Assembly (NCBI GenBank): GCA_963702495.1
Contig: CAVPDA010000018.1
Coordinates: 659,536-723,535, forward strand
DNA length: 64,000 bases
DNA from: CAVPDA01 sp963702495
GTDB lineage: Bacteria > Pseudomonadota > Gammaproteobacteria > Burkholderiales > Rhodocyclaceae
Direction: 5' to 3'
The notes below the pieces were generated by a model. That model saw only the letters and a list, made by a program, of their open reading frames with translations. It had not been told where the DNA came from and ran no database searches. A program made the position numbers and the translations under genes. Shown here piece by piece: positions 37,903-46,070 of this stretch (positions are counted from its first letter, which is position 1; each line of letters starts with the position of its first letter).

Positions 37903-39435
37903 ATGCACGACATCATCCGCCAATTGGACGAACAGCGCGCCGCCGCGCGCCTGGGCGGCGGGCAGGCCCGCATCGATTCCCAGCACGCCAAGGGCAAGCT
38001 CACGGCCCGCGAACGCATCGAACTGCTGCTGGATCCGGGCAGTTTCGAGGAATGGGACATGTTCATGGAGCACCGCTGCAGCGATTTCGGCATGGCGGAG
38101 CAGAAGGTCCCCGGCGACGGCGTGGTGACCGGTTACGGCACCGTCAATGGCCGCGTCGCCTTCGTCTTCAGCCAGGACTTCACCGTTTTCGGCGGCTCGC
38201 TGTCGGAAGCCCACGCCGAGAAGATCTGCAAGATCATGGACCACGCCATCAAGGTCGGCGCGCCGGTGATCGGGCTCAACGACTCCGGCGGCGCGCGCAT
38301 CCAGGAGGGAGTGGCCTCGCTCGGCGGCTATGCCGAGGTGTTCCAGCGCAACGTCATGGCCTCCGGCGTCATTCCGCAGATTTCGGTGATCATGGGGCCG
38401 TGCGCCGGCGGCGCGGTGTATTCGCCTGCCATGACCGACTTCATCTTCATGGTGAAGGATTCCTCCTACATGTTCGTCACCGGGCCGGACGTGGTGAAGA
38501 CCGTGACCCACGAGGAGGTGACGGCCGAGGGGCTGGGCGGCGCGGTCACGCATTCCACCAAGTCGGGCGTGGCCGACCTGGCGTTCGAGAACGACGTCGA
38601 GGCGCTGATGCTGATCCGGCGCTTCTTCAACTACCTGCCCTCGAACAACCGGGAGAAGGCGCCGGTACGCTGGACGCCCGACACCGCCGAGCGCATGGAC
38701 GAGTCGCTCGACACCCTGGTGCCGGACAACCCGAACAAGCCCTACGACATGAAGGAGCTGATCCTCAAGATCGTCGATGACACCGACTTCTTCGAGCTCC
38801 AGCCGATGCACGCGCAGAACATCATCACCGGCTTCGCCCGGCTGGAGGGCCACACCGTGGGCATCGTCGCCAACCAGCCGCTGGTGCTGGCGGGCTGCCT
38901 CGACATCCGCAGCTCGATCAAGGCCGGGCGCTTCGTGCGCTTCTGCGACGCCTTCAACATCCCGGTGGTTACGTTCGTCGACGTGCCGGGATTCATGCCG
39001 GGCACCGCGCAGGAGTATGGCGGAATCATCAAGCACGGCGCCAAGCTGCTCTACGCCTACGCCGAGTGCACGGTGCCCAAGGTGACGGTGATCACGCGCA
39101 AGGCCTACGGCGGGGCCTACGACGTCATGAGCTCCAAGCACCTGCGCGGCGACGTCAACTTCGCTTGGCCGTCGGCGGAGATTGCGGTGATGGGGCCGAA
39201 GGGTGCGGTGGAGATCATCTTCCGCAAGGACATCGGGGATGTGAAGAAGATCGCCGAGCGCACCGAGGAGTATCGCAAGAAGTTCGCCAACCCCTTCATC
39301 GCCGGCCATCGCGGCTACATCGACGACGTCATCATGCCGCACGAGACGCGCAAGCGCGTGTGCCGCTCGCTGGCCATGCTGCGCGAGAAGAAGCTGGAGA
39401 ACCCGTGGCGCAAGCACGGCAACATTCCGCTTTGA
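37903..39435 (+). CDS. pccB: Propionyl-CoA carboxylase beta subunit
   Basis: The protein has 510 residues, the biotin-dependent carboxyltransferase. Motifs: GLNDSGGARIQEGVASLGGYAEVFQRNV, IMGPCAGGAVYSPAMTDFIFMV, FVDVPGFMPGTAQEYGGIIKHGAKLLYAYAECTVPKVTVITRKAYGGAYDVMSSKHLRGD, and the terminal KHGNIPL. The length and the YDVMSSKH segment match PccB of the ATP-dependent carboxylase. The start at 37903 follows aaggagaactccaag. It partners with PccA, 125 bases downstream. Confidence 0.93.
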   Translation: MHDIIRQLDEQRAAARLGGGQARIDSQHAKGKLTARERIELLLDPGSFEEWDMFMEHRCSDFGMAEQKVPGDGVVTGYGTVNGRVAFVFSQDFTVFGGSLSEAHAEKICKIMDHAIKVGAPVIGLNDSGGARIQEGVASLGGYAEVFQRNVMASGVIPQISVIMGPCAGGAVYSPAMTDFIFMVKDSSYMFVTGPDVVKTVTHEEVTAEGLGGAVTHSTKSGVADLAFENDVEALMLIRRFFNYLPSNNREKAPVRWTPDTAERMDESLDTLVPDNPNKPYDMKELILKIVDDTDFFELQPMHAQNIITGFARLEGHTVGIVANQPLVLAGCLDIRSSIKAGRFVRFCDAFNIPVVTFVDVPGFMPGTAQEYGGIIKHGAKLLYAYAECTVPKVTVITRKAYGGAYDVMSSKHLRGDVNFAWPSAEIAVMGPKGAVEIIFRKDIGDVKKIAERTEEYRKKFANPFIAGHRGYIDDVIMPHETRKRVCRSLAMLREKKLENPWRKHGNIPL

Positions 39436-39448
39436 TCGAACCCAATTC

Positions 39449-39544
39449 GACGCAAAGAACGCAAAGACGCGAAGGACGCGAAGACAGGGATTTCCTGGAT
39501 TCGGTCCTCTCCGCGTTCTCTGCGCCTTTGCGTGCTCCGCGTTG
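39449..39544. repeat. Imperfect inverted repeat of GCAAAG/CTTTGC type
   Basis: The left arm (39449-39484, built from gcaaagaacgcaaagacgcgaagg) pairs with the right arm (39505-39544, ccgcgttctctgcgcctttgcg). The unit is typical of dispersed palindromic repeats in proteobacterial intergenic regions. It fills the pccB-pccA gap. Confidence 0.7.
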
Positions 39545-39560
39545 AAAGAGGCTGCCGAGA

Positions 39561-41549
39561 ATGTTCAGCAAAATCCTGATTGCAAACCGCGGTGAGATCG
39601 CTTGCCGCGTCATCCGCACTGCCCGCCGCATGGGCATCCAGACCGTCGCCGTCCATTCCGCGGCCGACAAGGATGCCATGCACGTCAACATGGCGGACGA
39701 GGCGGTGCTGATCGGTCCGCCGCCGTCCGCCCAGAGCTACCTGCAGATGGAGCGCATCATCCAGGCCTGCAAGGATACCGGTGCCGAGGCGGTGCATCCC
39801 GGCTACGGCTTCCTGTCCGAGAACGCCGCGTTCTGCGAGGCGCTGGAGGCGGCCGGCATCGTCTTCATCGGCCCCAAGGTACATGCCATCCAGGCCATGG
39901 GCGACAAGATCGCCTCCAAGAAGCTGGCGCTGGCCGCCCGGGTCAGCACCATTCCCGGCTACACCGATGTGGTCCAGGATGCGGATCACGCAGTGAAGAT
40001 CGCCCGGGAGATCGGCTATCCGGTGATGATCAAGGCCAGCGCGGGCGGCGGCGGCAAGGGCCTGCGCGTGGCCGGAAACGACGCCGAGGCGCGCGAGGGC
40101 TTCCAGTCTTGCAAGAACGAAGCCAAGGCCAGCTTCGGCGACGACCGGGTGTTCATCGAGAAATTCATCGAAGAGCCGCGCCACATCGAGATCCAGGTGC
40201 TGGGCGATGGCCACGGCAACGTGGTCTATCTGTGGGAGCGCGAGTGCTCGATCCAGCGCCGCCACCAGAAGGTGATCGAGGAGGCGCCGTCCCCCTTCCT
40301 GGATGCCGCCACGCGCAAGGCCATGGGGGAGCAGGCGGTGCAACTGGCGAAGGCGGTGAAATACCAGTCCGCCGGCACCGTCGAGTTCGTCGTCGGCAAG
40401 GACCGCAGTTTCTACTTCCTGGAGATGAACACGCGGCTGCAGGTGGAACATCCGGTGACGGAAATGATCACCGGCCTCGACCTGGTGGAGCAGATGATCC
40501 GTGTCGCCGCCGGCGAGAAGCTGGCCTTCAACCAGGACCAGATTCGTCTGAACGGCTGGGCGATGGAGTGCCGCATCAATGCCGAGGATCCGTTCCGCAA
40601 CTTCCTGCCGTCCATCGGCCGCATCGTCAAGTACCTCCCGCCGGCGCAGCACGAGGGGACCGTGCGGGTCGACACCGGCATCAGCGAGGGCGGCGAGATC
40701 TCGATGTACTACGATTCGATGATCGCCAAGCTCATCACCCACGGCGCCACGCGCGATCGGGCGATCGAGCGCATGCGCGAGGCCCTCAACTGCTTCTGCA
40801 TCCGCGGCGTGTCCAGCAACATCGCCTTCCAGGCCGCGCTGATGCAGCACCCGCGTTTCGTGTCCGGCAACTTCAATACCGGTTTGATCGCCGAGGAGTA
40901 CCCGAAGGGCTTCCATGCCGAGGACGTGCCGCACGACGATCCGGCGATGCTGATCGCGGTGGCGGCCTCCATCCACCGCGCCTACCTGGGGCGCGCCTCG
41001 CGCATCACCGGCCAGATGCCGGGCCACTCGCGCCGCATTCCCGAGGACTTCGTGGTGCTGATGGGGCCCGACCAGCACCCGGTCCGGGTCCATGCCATCG
41101 ACGGCGGCAACATGGTGGAATACAAGGGCGAATCCTACGAGGTACTGTCCAACTGGACCTTCGGCCAGCCGCTCTACCAGGGCCGGCTCAACGGCGTCGA
41201 GTTCTGCATGCAGGTGGAGCGGCGCGGGCTGAAGTATCGCCTGTTCCACTGGGGCACCCAGGCCGACGTCCATGTCGTGACGTCGCGCGCCGCCGAACTG
41301 CTGGCGAAGATGCCTTACAAGGCGCCCCCGGACATGTCCAGGTTCCTGCTCTCGCCCATGCCCGGACTGCTGACCGAGGTCGCCGTCGCCGCCGGGCAGG
41401 AGGTGAAGGCGGGAGAGAAGCTGGCGGTGATCGAGGCGATGAAGATGGAGAACGTGCTCAAGGCGGAACGGGATGCCGTCGTCGCCGAAATCCTGACGCA
41501 GCCGGGCGAGAGCCTGGCCGTGGATCAGGCAATCATCCGCTTCGCGTGA
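39561..41549 (+). CDS. pccA: Propionyl-CoA carboxylase alpha subunit (biotin carboxylase plus carrier)
   Basis: The protein has 662 residues. The biotin carboxylase domain spans ~1-450 (KILIANRGEIACRVIRTARRMGI; ATP-grasp KASAGGGGKGLRV; RECSIQRRHQKVIEEAPSP; FLEMNTRLQVEHPVTEMITGLDLV). A BT-type linker domain is followed by the biotinyl domain with IEAMKMENVLKAE near residue 628. It carboxylates biotin with ATP and bicarbonate for PccB. The BT-domain architecture is typical of propionyl-CoA rather than acetyl-CoA carboxylase. Confidence 0.94.
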   Translation: MFSKILIANRGEIACRVIRTARRMGIQTVAVHSAADKDAMHVNMADEAVLIGPPPSAQSYLQMERIIQACKDTGAEAVHPGYGFLSENAAFCEALEAAGIVFIGPKVHAIQAMGDKIASKKLALAARVSTIPGYTDVVQDADHAVKIAREIGYPVMIKASAGGGGKGLRVAGNDAEAREGFQSCKNEAKASFGDDRVFIEKFIEEPRHIEIQVLGDGHGNVVYLWERECSIQRRHQKVIEEAPSPFLDAATRKAMGEQAVQLAKAVKYQSAGTVEFVVGKDRSFYFLEMNTRLQVEHPVTEMITGLDLVEQMIRVAAGEKLAFNQDQIRLNGWAMECRINAEDPFRNFLPSIGRIVKYLPPAQHEGTVRVDTGISEGGEISMYYDSMIAKLITHGATRDRAIERMREALNCFCIRGVSSNIAFQAALMQHPRFVSGNFNTGLIAEEYPKGFHAEDVPHDDPAMLIAVAASIHRAYLGRASRITGQMPGHSRRIPEDFVVLMGPDQHPVRVHAIDGGNMVEYKGESYEVLSNWTFGQPLYQGRLNGVEFCMQVERRGLKYRLFHWGTQADVHVVTSRAAELLAKMPYKAPPDMSRFLLSPMPGLLTEVAVAAGQEVKAGEKLAVIEAMKMENVLKAERDAVVAEILTQPGESLAVDQAIIRFA

Positions 41550-41573
41550 TCCACCGGCGCGGTTGTTCGCCGA

Positions 41574-42023
41574 CTACGCGACGGCTCCGGGGCGCAGTTC
41601 GGCACGCTCGCGCTCGAGGGCGGCGAGATCGAGGCTGGGAAAGTCCCGGCGCAGGTAATCGCAGCAGGCTTCGATGACGCGCGCGGCCTGGCCGGTCGCA
41701 AGGAGGTAGCGGGTGCGGTCGAAGCCGACGTTGCCGCCGTAGTCGGCCATGATGCGGCTGTGGTAGAGGACACCGAGCAGTTCCGCCGCGCCCGGATCCA
41801 CCAGGCCCGAGCGGATGAAGTGCTGACCGAACATGGCCGGAACGCCTTCGTGGTAATCGACATCGATGCCCTGCGCCGCCAGCACTGCCACCACGGTATG
41901 GTAGGCGGCGAAATACAGGGTGCCGACTGCCTGGCGAAAGTGGCCGTTGGCGGCGAGGAGCCGCGCCACGATCAGATTCTCCGCTGCCAGCTTGATCTCG
42001 AGCGCGGCCGCTTTGAGTTGCAC
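41574..42023 (-). CDS. HEPN-domain protein
   Basis: The protein has 149 residues from GTG 42023, which has the site aggaac. It is an all-helical HEPN-like (UPF0332) protein: KLAAENLIVARLLAANGHFRQAVGTLYFAAYHTVVAVLAAQGI and HSRIMADYGGNVGFDRTRYLLATGQAARVIEACCDYLRRD. I do not see a clear RX4-6H ribonuclease motif and no nucleotidyltransferase partner is adjacent. It is convergent with pccA. Function unknown. Confidence 0.72.
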   Translation of the reverse strand: MQLKAAALEIKLAAENLIVARLLAANGHFRQAVGTLYFAAYHTVVAVLAAQGIDVDYHEGVPAMFGQHFIRSGLVDPGAAELLGVLYHSRIMADYGGNVGFDRTRYLLATGQAARVIEACCDYLRRDFPSLDLAALERERAELRPGAVA

Positions 42024-42084
42024 GTTCCTGTTCTCCGTTCTTTTCGCCGGTCGGCAGGGAGGTCCTCTACCCTGCGCCGGGTGC

Positions 42085-42561
42085 TCAATCCGCCATGCGC
42101 GCAAACGCCTCGACCACCTCGGGCGGCGCCTGCACCAGTTCGATCAGCACCCCTTCGCCCCCGATCGGGAACTGCTCGTTGCCCTTGGGATGGACGAAGC
42201 AGATGTCATAGCCGGCGGCGCCCTTGCGGATGCCGCCGGGAGCGAAGCGCATGCCCTGGGCGGTGAGCCAGTCGACGGCCTTGGGCAGGTCGTCGATCCA
42301 CAGGCCGACGTGGTTGAGCGGCGTCTCATGCACGGCAGGCTTCTTCGCCGCATCCACCGGCTGCATCAGGTCCACCTCGCACTTGAACGGGCCGCTGCCG
42401 AGGACGGCGATGTCCTCGTCCACGTTCTCCCGCTCGCTGCGGTAGTTGCCGCTTAACGCCAGTCCCAGGGTATCCACCCACAGGCGGCGCAGCCGGTTCT
42501 TGTCCGGGCCGCCGATGGCGATCTGCTGAATGCCCAGAACCTTGAAAGGACGCTCGTTCAT
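42085..42561 (-). CDS. mce: VOC-family protein, probable methylmalonyl-CoA epimerase
   Basis: The protein has 158 residues. Two VOC repeats: VLGIQQIAIGGPDKNRLRRLWVDTLGL and LNHVGLWIDDLPKAVDWLTAQGMRFAPGGIRKGAAGYDICFVHP, ending EGVLIELVQAPPEV. The second half closely resembles methylmalonyl-CoA epimerase, with metal-ligand His in LNHVGL and Glu in IELVQ. The first ligand position (His in DHIGIAV) is Gln here. The pathway context (PCC, mutase) supports epimerase; a different lyase is possible. The start at 42561 has agggagg. Confidence 0.72.
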   Translation of the reverse strand: MNERPFKVLGIQQIAIGGPDKNRLRRLWVDTLGLALSGNYRSERENVDEDIAVLGSGPFKCEVDLMQPVDAAKKPAVHETPLNHVGLWIDDLPKAVDWLTAQGMRFAPGGIRKGAAGYDICFVHPKGNEQFPIGGEGVLIELVQAPPEVVEAFARMAD

Positions 42562-42639
42562 ATAACCCTCCCTAAGCCGGCCGAGCCGGAACCGAACCGG
42601 TTTGTCCGTTCGGCATGGCCGGAGAAACCCCATGTACGA

Positions 42640-42700
42640 ACAAGGGGAGATGCCCCTTGTATATCCCCCCGACGGGAACAAGGGGGCAGGCCCCCTTGTA
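42640..42700. repeat. Two related hairpins in tandem
   Basis: acaaggggagatgccccttgt and acaagggggcaggcccccttgt are two GC-rich stem-loops, each followed by (t/g)atccccc, 38 bases apart. They lie in the 220-base gap between the epimerase and malonyl-CoA decarboxylase genes (both minus strand). They resemble dispersed palindromic repeats and may act as an mRNA 3' end. Confidence 0.7.
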
Positions 42701-42786
42701 GATCCCCCAAACCCTCCGTCGAGCCAAACTTTTCGCCAGAATTGTCAAGATATCAGTCTCAAGAGACTACGCAAGGGAAAAAAAAG

Positions 42787-44208
42787 CTAGGCCTCTGCCG
42801 CATCGTCCGCTGATGCTTCGGGCGGTTCGACGAGGTATTTGGAAAGCACCCTCACTTCGGCGCTCGCCGCAATGCGACCGGTCTGCACGTAGGCCTCCAC
42901 GTTGCCCTCGATGGCATCCGGCTCGTAGAGGTAGTTGACCATCAGTCCGAACGACTGCCTCAAACCCTTGGCGGAAGTATCCGCCAGCCAGTTCAATCGT
43001 TCCACTTTGGCGCCATTGCCGAGATGAAAGCGTGCGACCGGGTCGAAAGCTTGCTGGCCGGACTTGGCGTGCATCAGGTAGCGGGCGCCCAGGCGCCGCA
43101 GTGGGTCGCGCAGCGCTGCCGCGAATTCCCCGTTCGCGACCCAGTCGGACCCCTCGATCAGGTTCTGCACCGCTATGACGGAAGCCGGCGCGTCGGGGAC
43201 GGCCGCAATCCGTTTCCAGTCGGCGGGCCGGAACGCCTGTGTCCATGCTTCGCGGTCTTGCTTCAGCCAGGTGCGCAGTTGCGGCATGGGGGAGAGGGTC
43301 GCGAATGTCTTGAGGCGGGGGAAGTCCCGCTTCAGGTCGTCAATTACCCGCTTCAACAGAAAATTCCCGAACGACACGCCGCGCAGGCCGGCCTGTGTGT
43401 TGGAAATGGAATAGAAGATGGCGGTGGTGGCACGCTGCACGGGGAGCACCGGAGCCGTTTCGTCCAGCAGGGCCTGGATGCTGCCAGCAAGTGCCCGCGT
43501 CAGCGCGACCTCAACGAAAATGAGCGGCTCCATCGGCATGCGCGGATGGAAGAACGCGTAGCAGCGACGGTCGGAATCGAGACGGTTGCGCAGGTCGTCC
43601 CAGGACCGGATTTCGTGCACCGCTTCGTATTCGATGAGCTTCTCGAGCAGCGCCGCCGGAGCGTTCCAGGTGATGCGCTGCAGTTCGAGGAATCCCACGT
43701 CGAACCAAGCGCCAAGCCGCGCCTGCAGTTCCCGATCCAACACCGACAGTTCCGGATCCTTCTCGAGGAAGCGCAGCAGGTCGGCGCGCAGGTTCACCAG
43801 AAACTTGACGCCTTGGGGGAGCGCGTTGAAGTGGGTCAGGATGCGGATGCGCGGCGAGCGCATCGCCGCGCGCAGGCGGCCTTCCGCCTCCCATTGGGAC
43901 GGTGTTCCGACCGCCTGCTGATAGGCGGCATGGGCTTGCGCCACCTCCTGCGGGTCGGGTCCGAATTCGAGGGCGATGAGGCGCAGGAACTCGTGTCGTG
44001 CGGCATCCCCCAGTTCCAGGTAGGCGTGTCCCAGTTTTTCGGCGCGCAGGCGGGCCGACACCTCGCCCCCGGTTCCCTGGGCGCACTCGCGCAATTGCGC
44101 GCGCAGACGTTCGCGCTGCCGTAGCGGCAACGGCTGAGTGTCCGCCTCGCCGCGTCCGACGAAGGCGCGCATCTTCCTGATGCCCTCGGTCACGATGTTG
44201 CCGTTCAT
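42787..44208 (-). CDS. Malonyl-CoA decarboxylase
   Basis: The protein has 473 residues from ATG 44208 (MNGNIVTEGIRKMRAF). It has an N-terminal helical domain and a C-terminal acetyltransferase-like domain with CYAFFHPRMPMEPLIFVEVALT, AIFYSISNTQAGLRGVSFGNFLLKRV, FATLSPMPQLRTWL and FGLMVNYLYEP. It converts malonyl-CoA to acetyl-CoA and CO2. In bacteria it serves malonate use or protects against malonyl-CoA made by promiscuous carboxylases, which fits next to PCC. Upstream in-frame starts to 44280 are less likely. Confidence 0.92.
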   Translation of the reverse strand: MNGNIVTEGIRKMRAFVGRGEADTQPLPLRQRERLRAQLRECAQGTGGEVSARLRAEKLGHAYLELGDAARHEFLRLIALEFGPDPQEVAQAHAAYQQAVGTPSQWEAEGRLRAAMRSPRIRILTHFNALPQGVKFLVNLRADLLRFLEKDPELSVLDRELQARLGAWFDVGFLELQRITWNAPAALLEKLIEYEAVHEIRSWDDLRNRLDSDRRCYAFFHPRMPMEPLIFVEVALTRALAGSIQALLDETAPVLPVQRATTAIFYSISNTQAGLRGVSFGNFLLKRVIDDLKRDFPRLKTFATLSPMPQLRTWLKQDREAWTQAFRPADWKRIAAVPDAPASVIAVQNLIEGSDWVANGEFAAALRDPLRRLGARYLMHAKSGQQAFDPVARFHLGNGAKVERLNWLADTSAKGLRQSFGLMVNYLYEPDAIEGNVEAYVQTGRIAASAEVRVLSKYLVEPPEASADDAAEA

Positions 44209-44376
44209 GCCATCGGTCGCGTCATGCCATGGAAGTTGACCAACGGTTGATGATGTTAGAGCCGGCTGCCGGACTGTCAACCCCGCCGGACGTCGTCGGC
44301 CGCCGCGCGGTATGCTTCACGCGATCCGCCCTGGCCCTTGTGCCATGAGGATTCCATTTTCTGACGGAGGTGTTAC

Positions 44377-45120
44377 GTGAAACGCATCGGACTTCTGCTG
44401 GCTCTGCTGGTGGCGTGCGCGGCCGCCGGCGCCGCCGACTATGGGCGCGAGAAGAAGTGGGCAGACGAAATCCTGCCCGGCCTCGTGGTCGGCGACGCGG
44501 TCTGGCTGGAGGCGGAAGGCCACCAGTTCCTCGGCCTCTACGCCGCGACCGCCAATCCCCGAGCCGCCGTTCTACTGGTGCATGGCATCGGCGTGCACCC
44601 TGACTGGGGCCTGATCGGCACGCTGCGCACCGGCCTCGCCGACATGGGCTATGCCACGCTCTCGATCCAGATGCCGGTGCTGGCCGCCGACGCCAAGCCC
44701 GAAGACTACACCCCGACCATGCCCGAGTCGGCGTCGCGCATTGCGGCGGCGGTGAAGTACCTGCAGGAAAAGGTGCCGCAGAAGCCGATCGCCATCGTCG
44801 CCCACAGCCTGGGGGCGCGCATGGTCGGCGAATACCTGCGCCGCGAGCCGCAGGCACCGCTCGCCGCCTATGTCGCGGTCGGCCTGTCGGCGCCGTTTCC
44901 GCCGTTGCCTTCGGCCCGGCCGCCCATCTTCGACCTGTACGGCAGCGCCGACCTGCCCCAGGTTCTGGCCGCGGCCAAGGAGCGCGAAGGGAGTCTGGGC
45001 CACCGGCCGCTGTCGCGCCAGGCCAGGATCGACGGGGCGGACCATTTCTTCACCGGCAAGGAGCAGAACCTGCTGCGGGCGGTCGACATGTACCTGGAGA
45101 CCGTGACGGCGCCGCGCTGA
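44377..45120 (+). CDS. DUF3530-type alpha/beta hydrolase with signal peptide
   Basis: The protein has 247 residues. A signal peptide (MKRIGLLLALLVACAAAGA) is followed by VLLVHGIGVHPDWGLIGTLRTGL (the HG oxyanion region), IAIVAHSLGARMVGEYL (nucleophile elbow AHSLG) and a late His in IDGADHFFTG. The fold and length match DUF3530 proteins, predicted periplasmic esterases of unknown substrate. It stands alone, divergent from the malonyl-CoA decarboxylase gene. Confidence 0.8.
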   Translation: MKRIGLLLALLVACAAAGAADYGREKKWADEILPGLVVGDAVWLEAEGHQFLGLYAATANPRAAVLLVHGIGVHPDWGLIGTLRTGLADMGYATLSIQMPVLAADAKPEDYTPTMPESASRIAAAVKYLQEKVPQKPIAIVAHSLGARMVGEYLRREPQAPLAAYVAVGLSAPFPPLPSARPPIFDLYGSADLPQVLAAAKEREGSLGHRPLSRQARIDGADHFFTGKEQNLLRAVDMYLETVTAPR

Positions 45121-45141
45121 CGCCGGTCCGGGGTCGGCCCG

Positions 45142-45930
45142 TCAGCGCCGGCGATGGCTCCACAGCATCAGCGCCACGCCGGCGAGGATCATCGGCAGGC
45201 TGAGCCACTGCCCCATCGAGATGCCGAACGTGAGCACGCCGAAGATTCCCTCGTCCGGATTGCGGAAGAATTCCGCGACCGAACGGAAGCAGCCGTAGCC
45301 GATGAGAAAGGCGCCGGAAACGGCGCCGCGCGGACGCGGTTTGGCGGCGAACCACCACAGCAGGACGAACAGCGCCAGCCCCTCCAGGCCGGCCTGGTAG
45401 AGCTGCGAGGGGTGGCGCGGCAGGGTATCGACCTGCGGGAAGATCATCGCCCACGGCAGGCCCGGATCGGCCGGCCGCCCCCACAACTCGCCGTTGATGA
45501 AGTTGCCGATGCGCCCCGCGGCCAGCCCCAGGGGAATCAGGGGCGCGATGAAGTCGGTGACGTCGAGCCAGGCGCGATCGGTCTTGCGGGCGTAGTACCC
45601 GACCGCCGCCAGCACGCCGAGAAAGCCGCCGTGGAACGACATGCCGCCCTTCCATACGGCGGGAATCTCCAGCGGGTGGGAGAAATAGTAGCCGGGCTGA
45701 AAGAACAGCACCTCGCCCAGTCTGCCGCCGACGATGACGCCGATGACGCCGAAGAACAGCAGGTCGTCCACGTCTCGTGGCAGCCAGCCGTTGAGCACGT
45801 TCTGGCGCGCGCGATAGCGGCCCAGGAACATGAACGCCAGAAAGGCGATGAGATACATCAGGCCGTACCAGCGCACGGCGAGGGGGCCGATGGCGATGGC
45901 GACCGGGTCGAACTGGGGATGGATCAGCAT
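45142..45930 (-). CDS. lgt: Prolipoprotein diacylglyceryl transferase
   Basis: The protein has 262 residues, about seven membrane helices. Landmarks: VRWYGLMYLIAF near the start, GGRLGEVLFFQPGYYFSHPLEIPAVWKGGMSFHGGFLG, the signature GLAAGRIGNFINGELWGRP and RHPSQLYQAGLEG. It moves diacylglycerol onto the lipobox cysteine of prolipoproteins at the inner membrane. Start at 45930 (MLIHPQFDPVAIAIGPLAV). It is divergent from ilvD. Confidence 0.96.
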   Translation of the reverse strand: MLIHPQFDPVAIAIGPLAVRWYGLMYLIAFLAFMFLGRYRARQNVLNGWLPRDVDDLLFFGVIGVIVGGRLGEVLFFQPGYYFSHPLEIPAVWKGGMSFHGGFLGVLAAVGYYARKTDRAWLDVTDFIAPLIPLGLAAGRIGNFINGELWGRPADPGLPWAMIFPQVDTLPRHPSQLYQAGLEGLALFVLLWWFAAKPRPRGAVSGAFLIGYGCFRSVAEFFRNPDEGIFGVLTFGISMGQWLSLPMILAGVALMLWSHRRR

Positions 45931-46070
45931 GGCGGCAAGTTTCACACAGATTGCCGCTTCCGTAGCAGCCGTGCGCACCGCTTCCCCCCGATGCAGACGG
46001 TCGGCCACTCCCGCCCCCGGGCCCGACACGGCTAGAATGACACTTCAGCCAATTCGCTCCGGAGCCCGCG

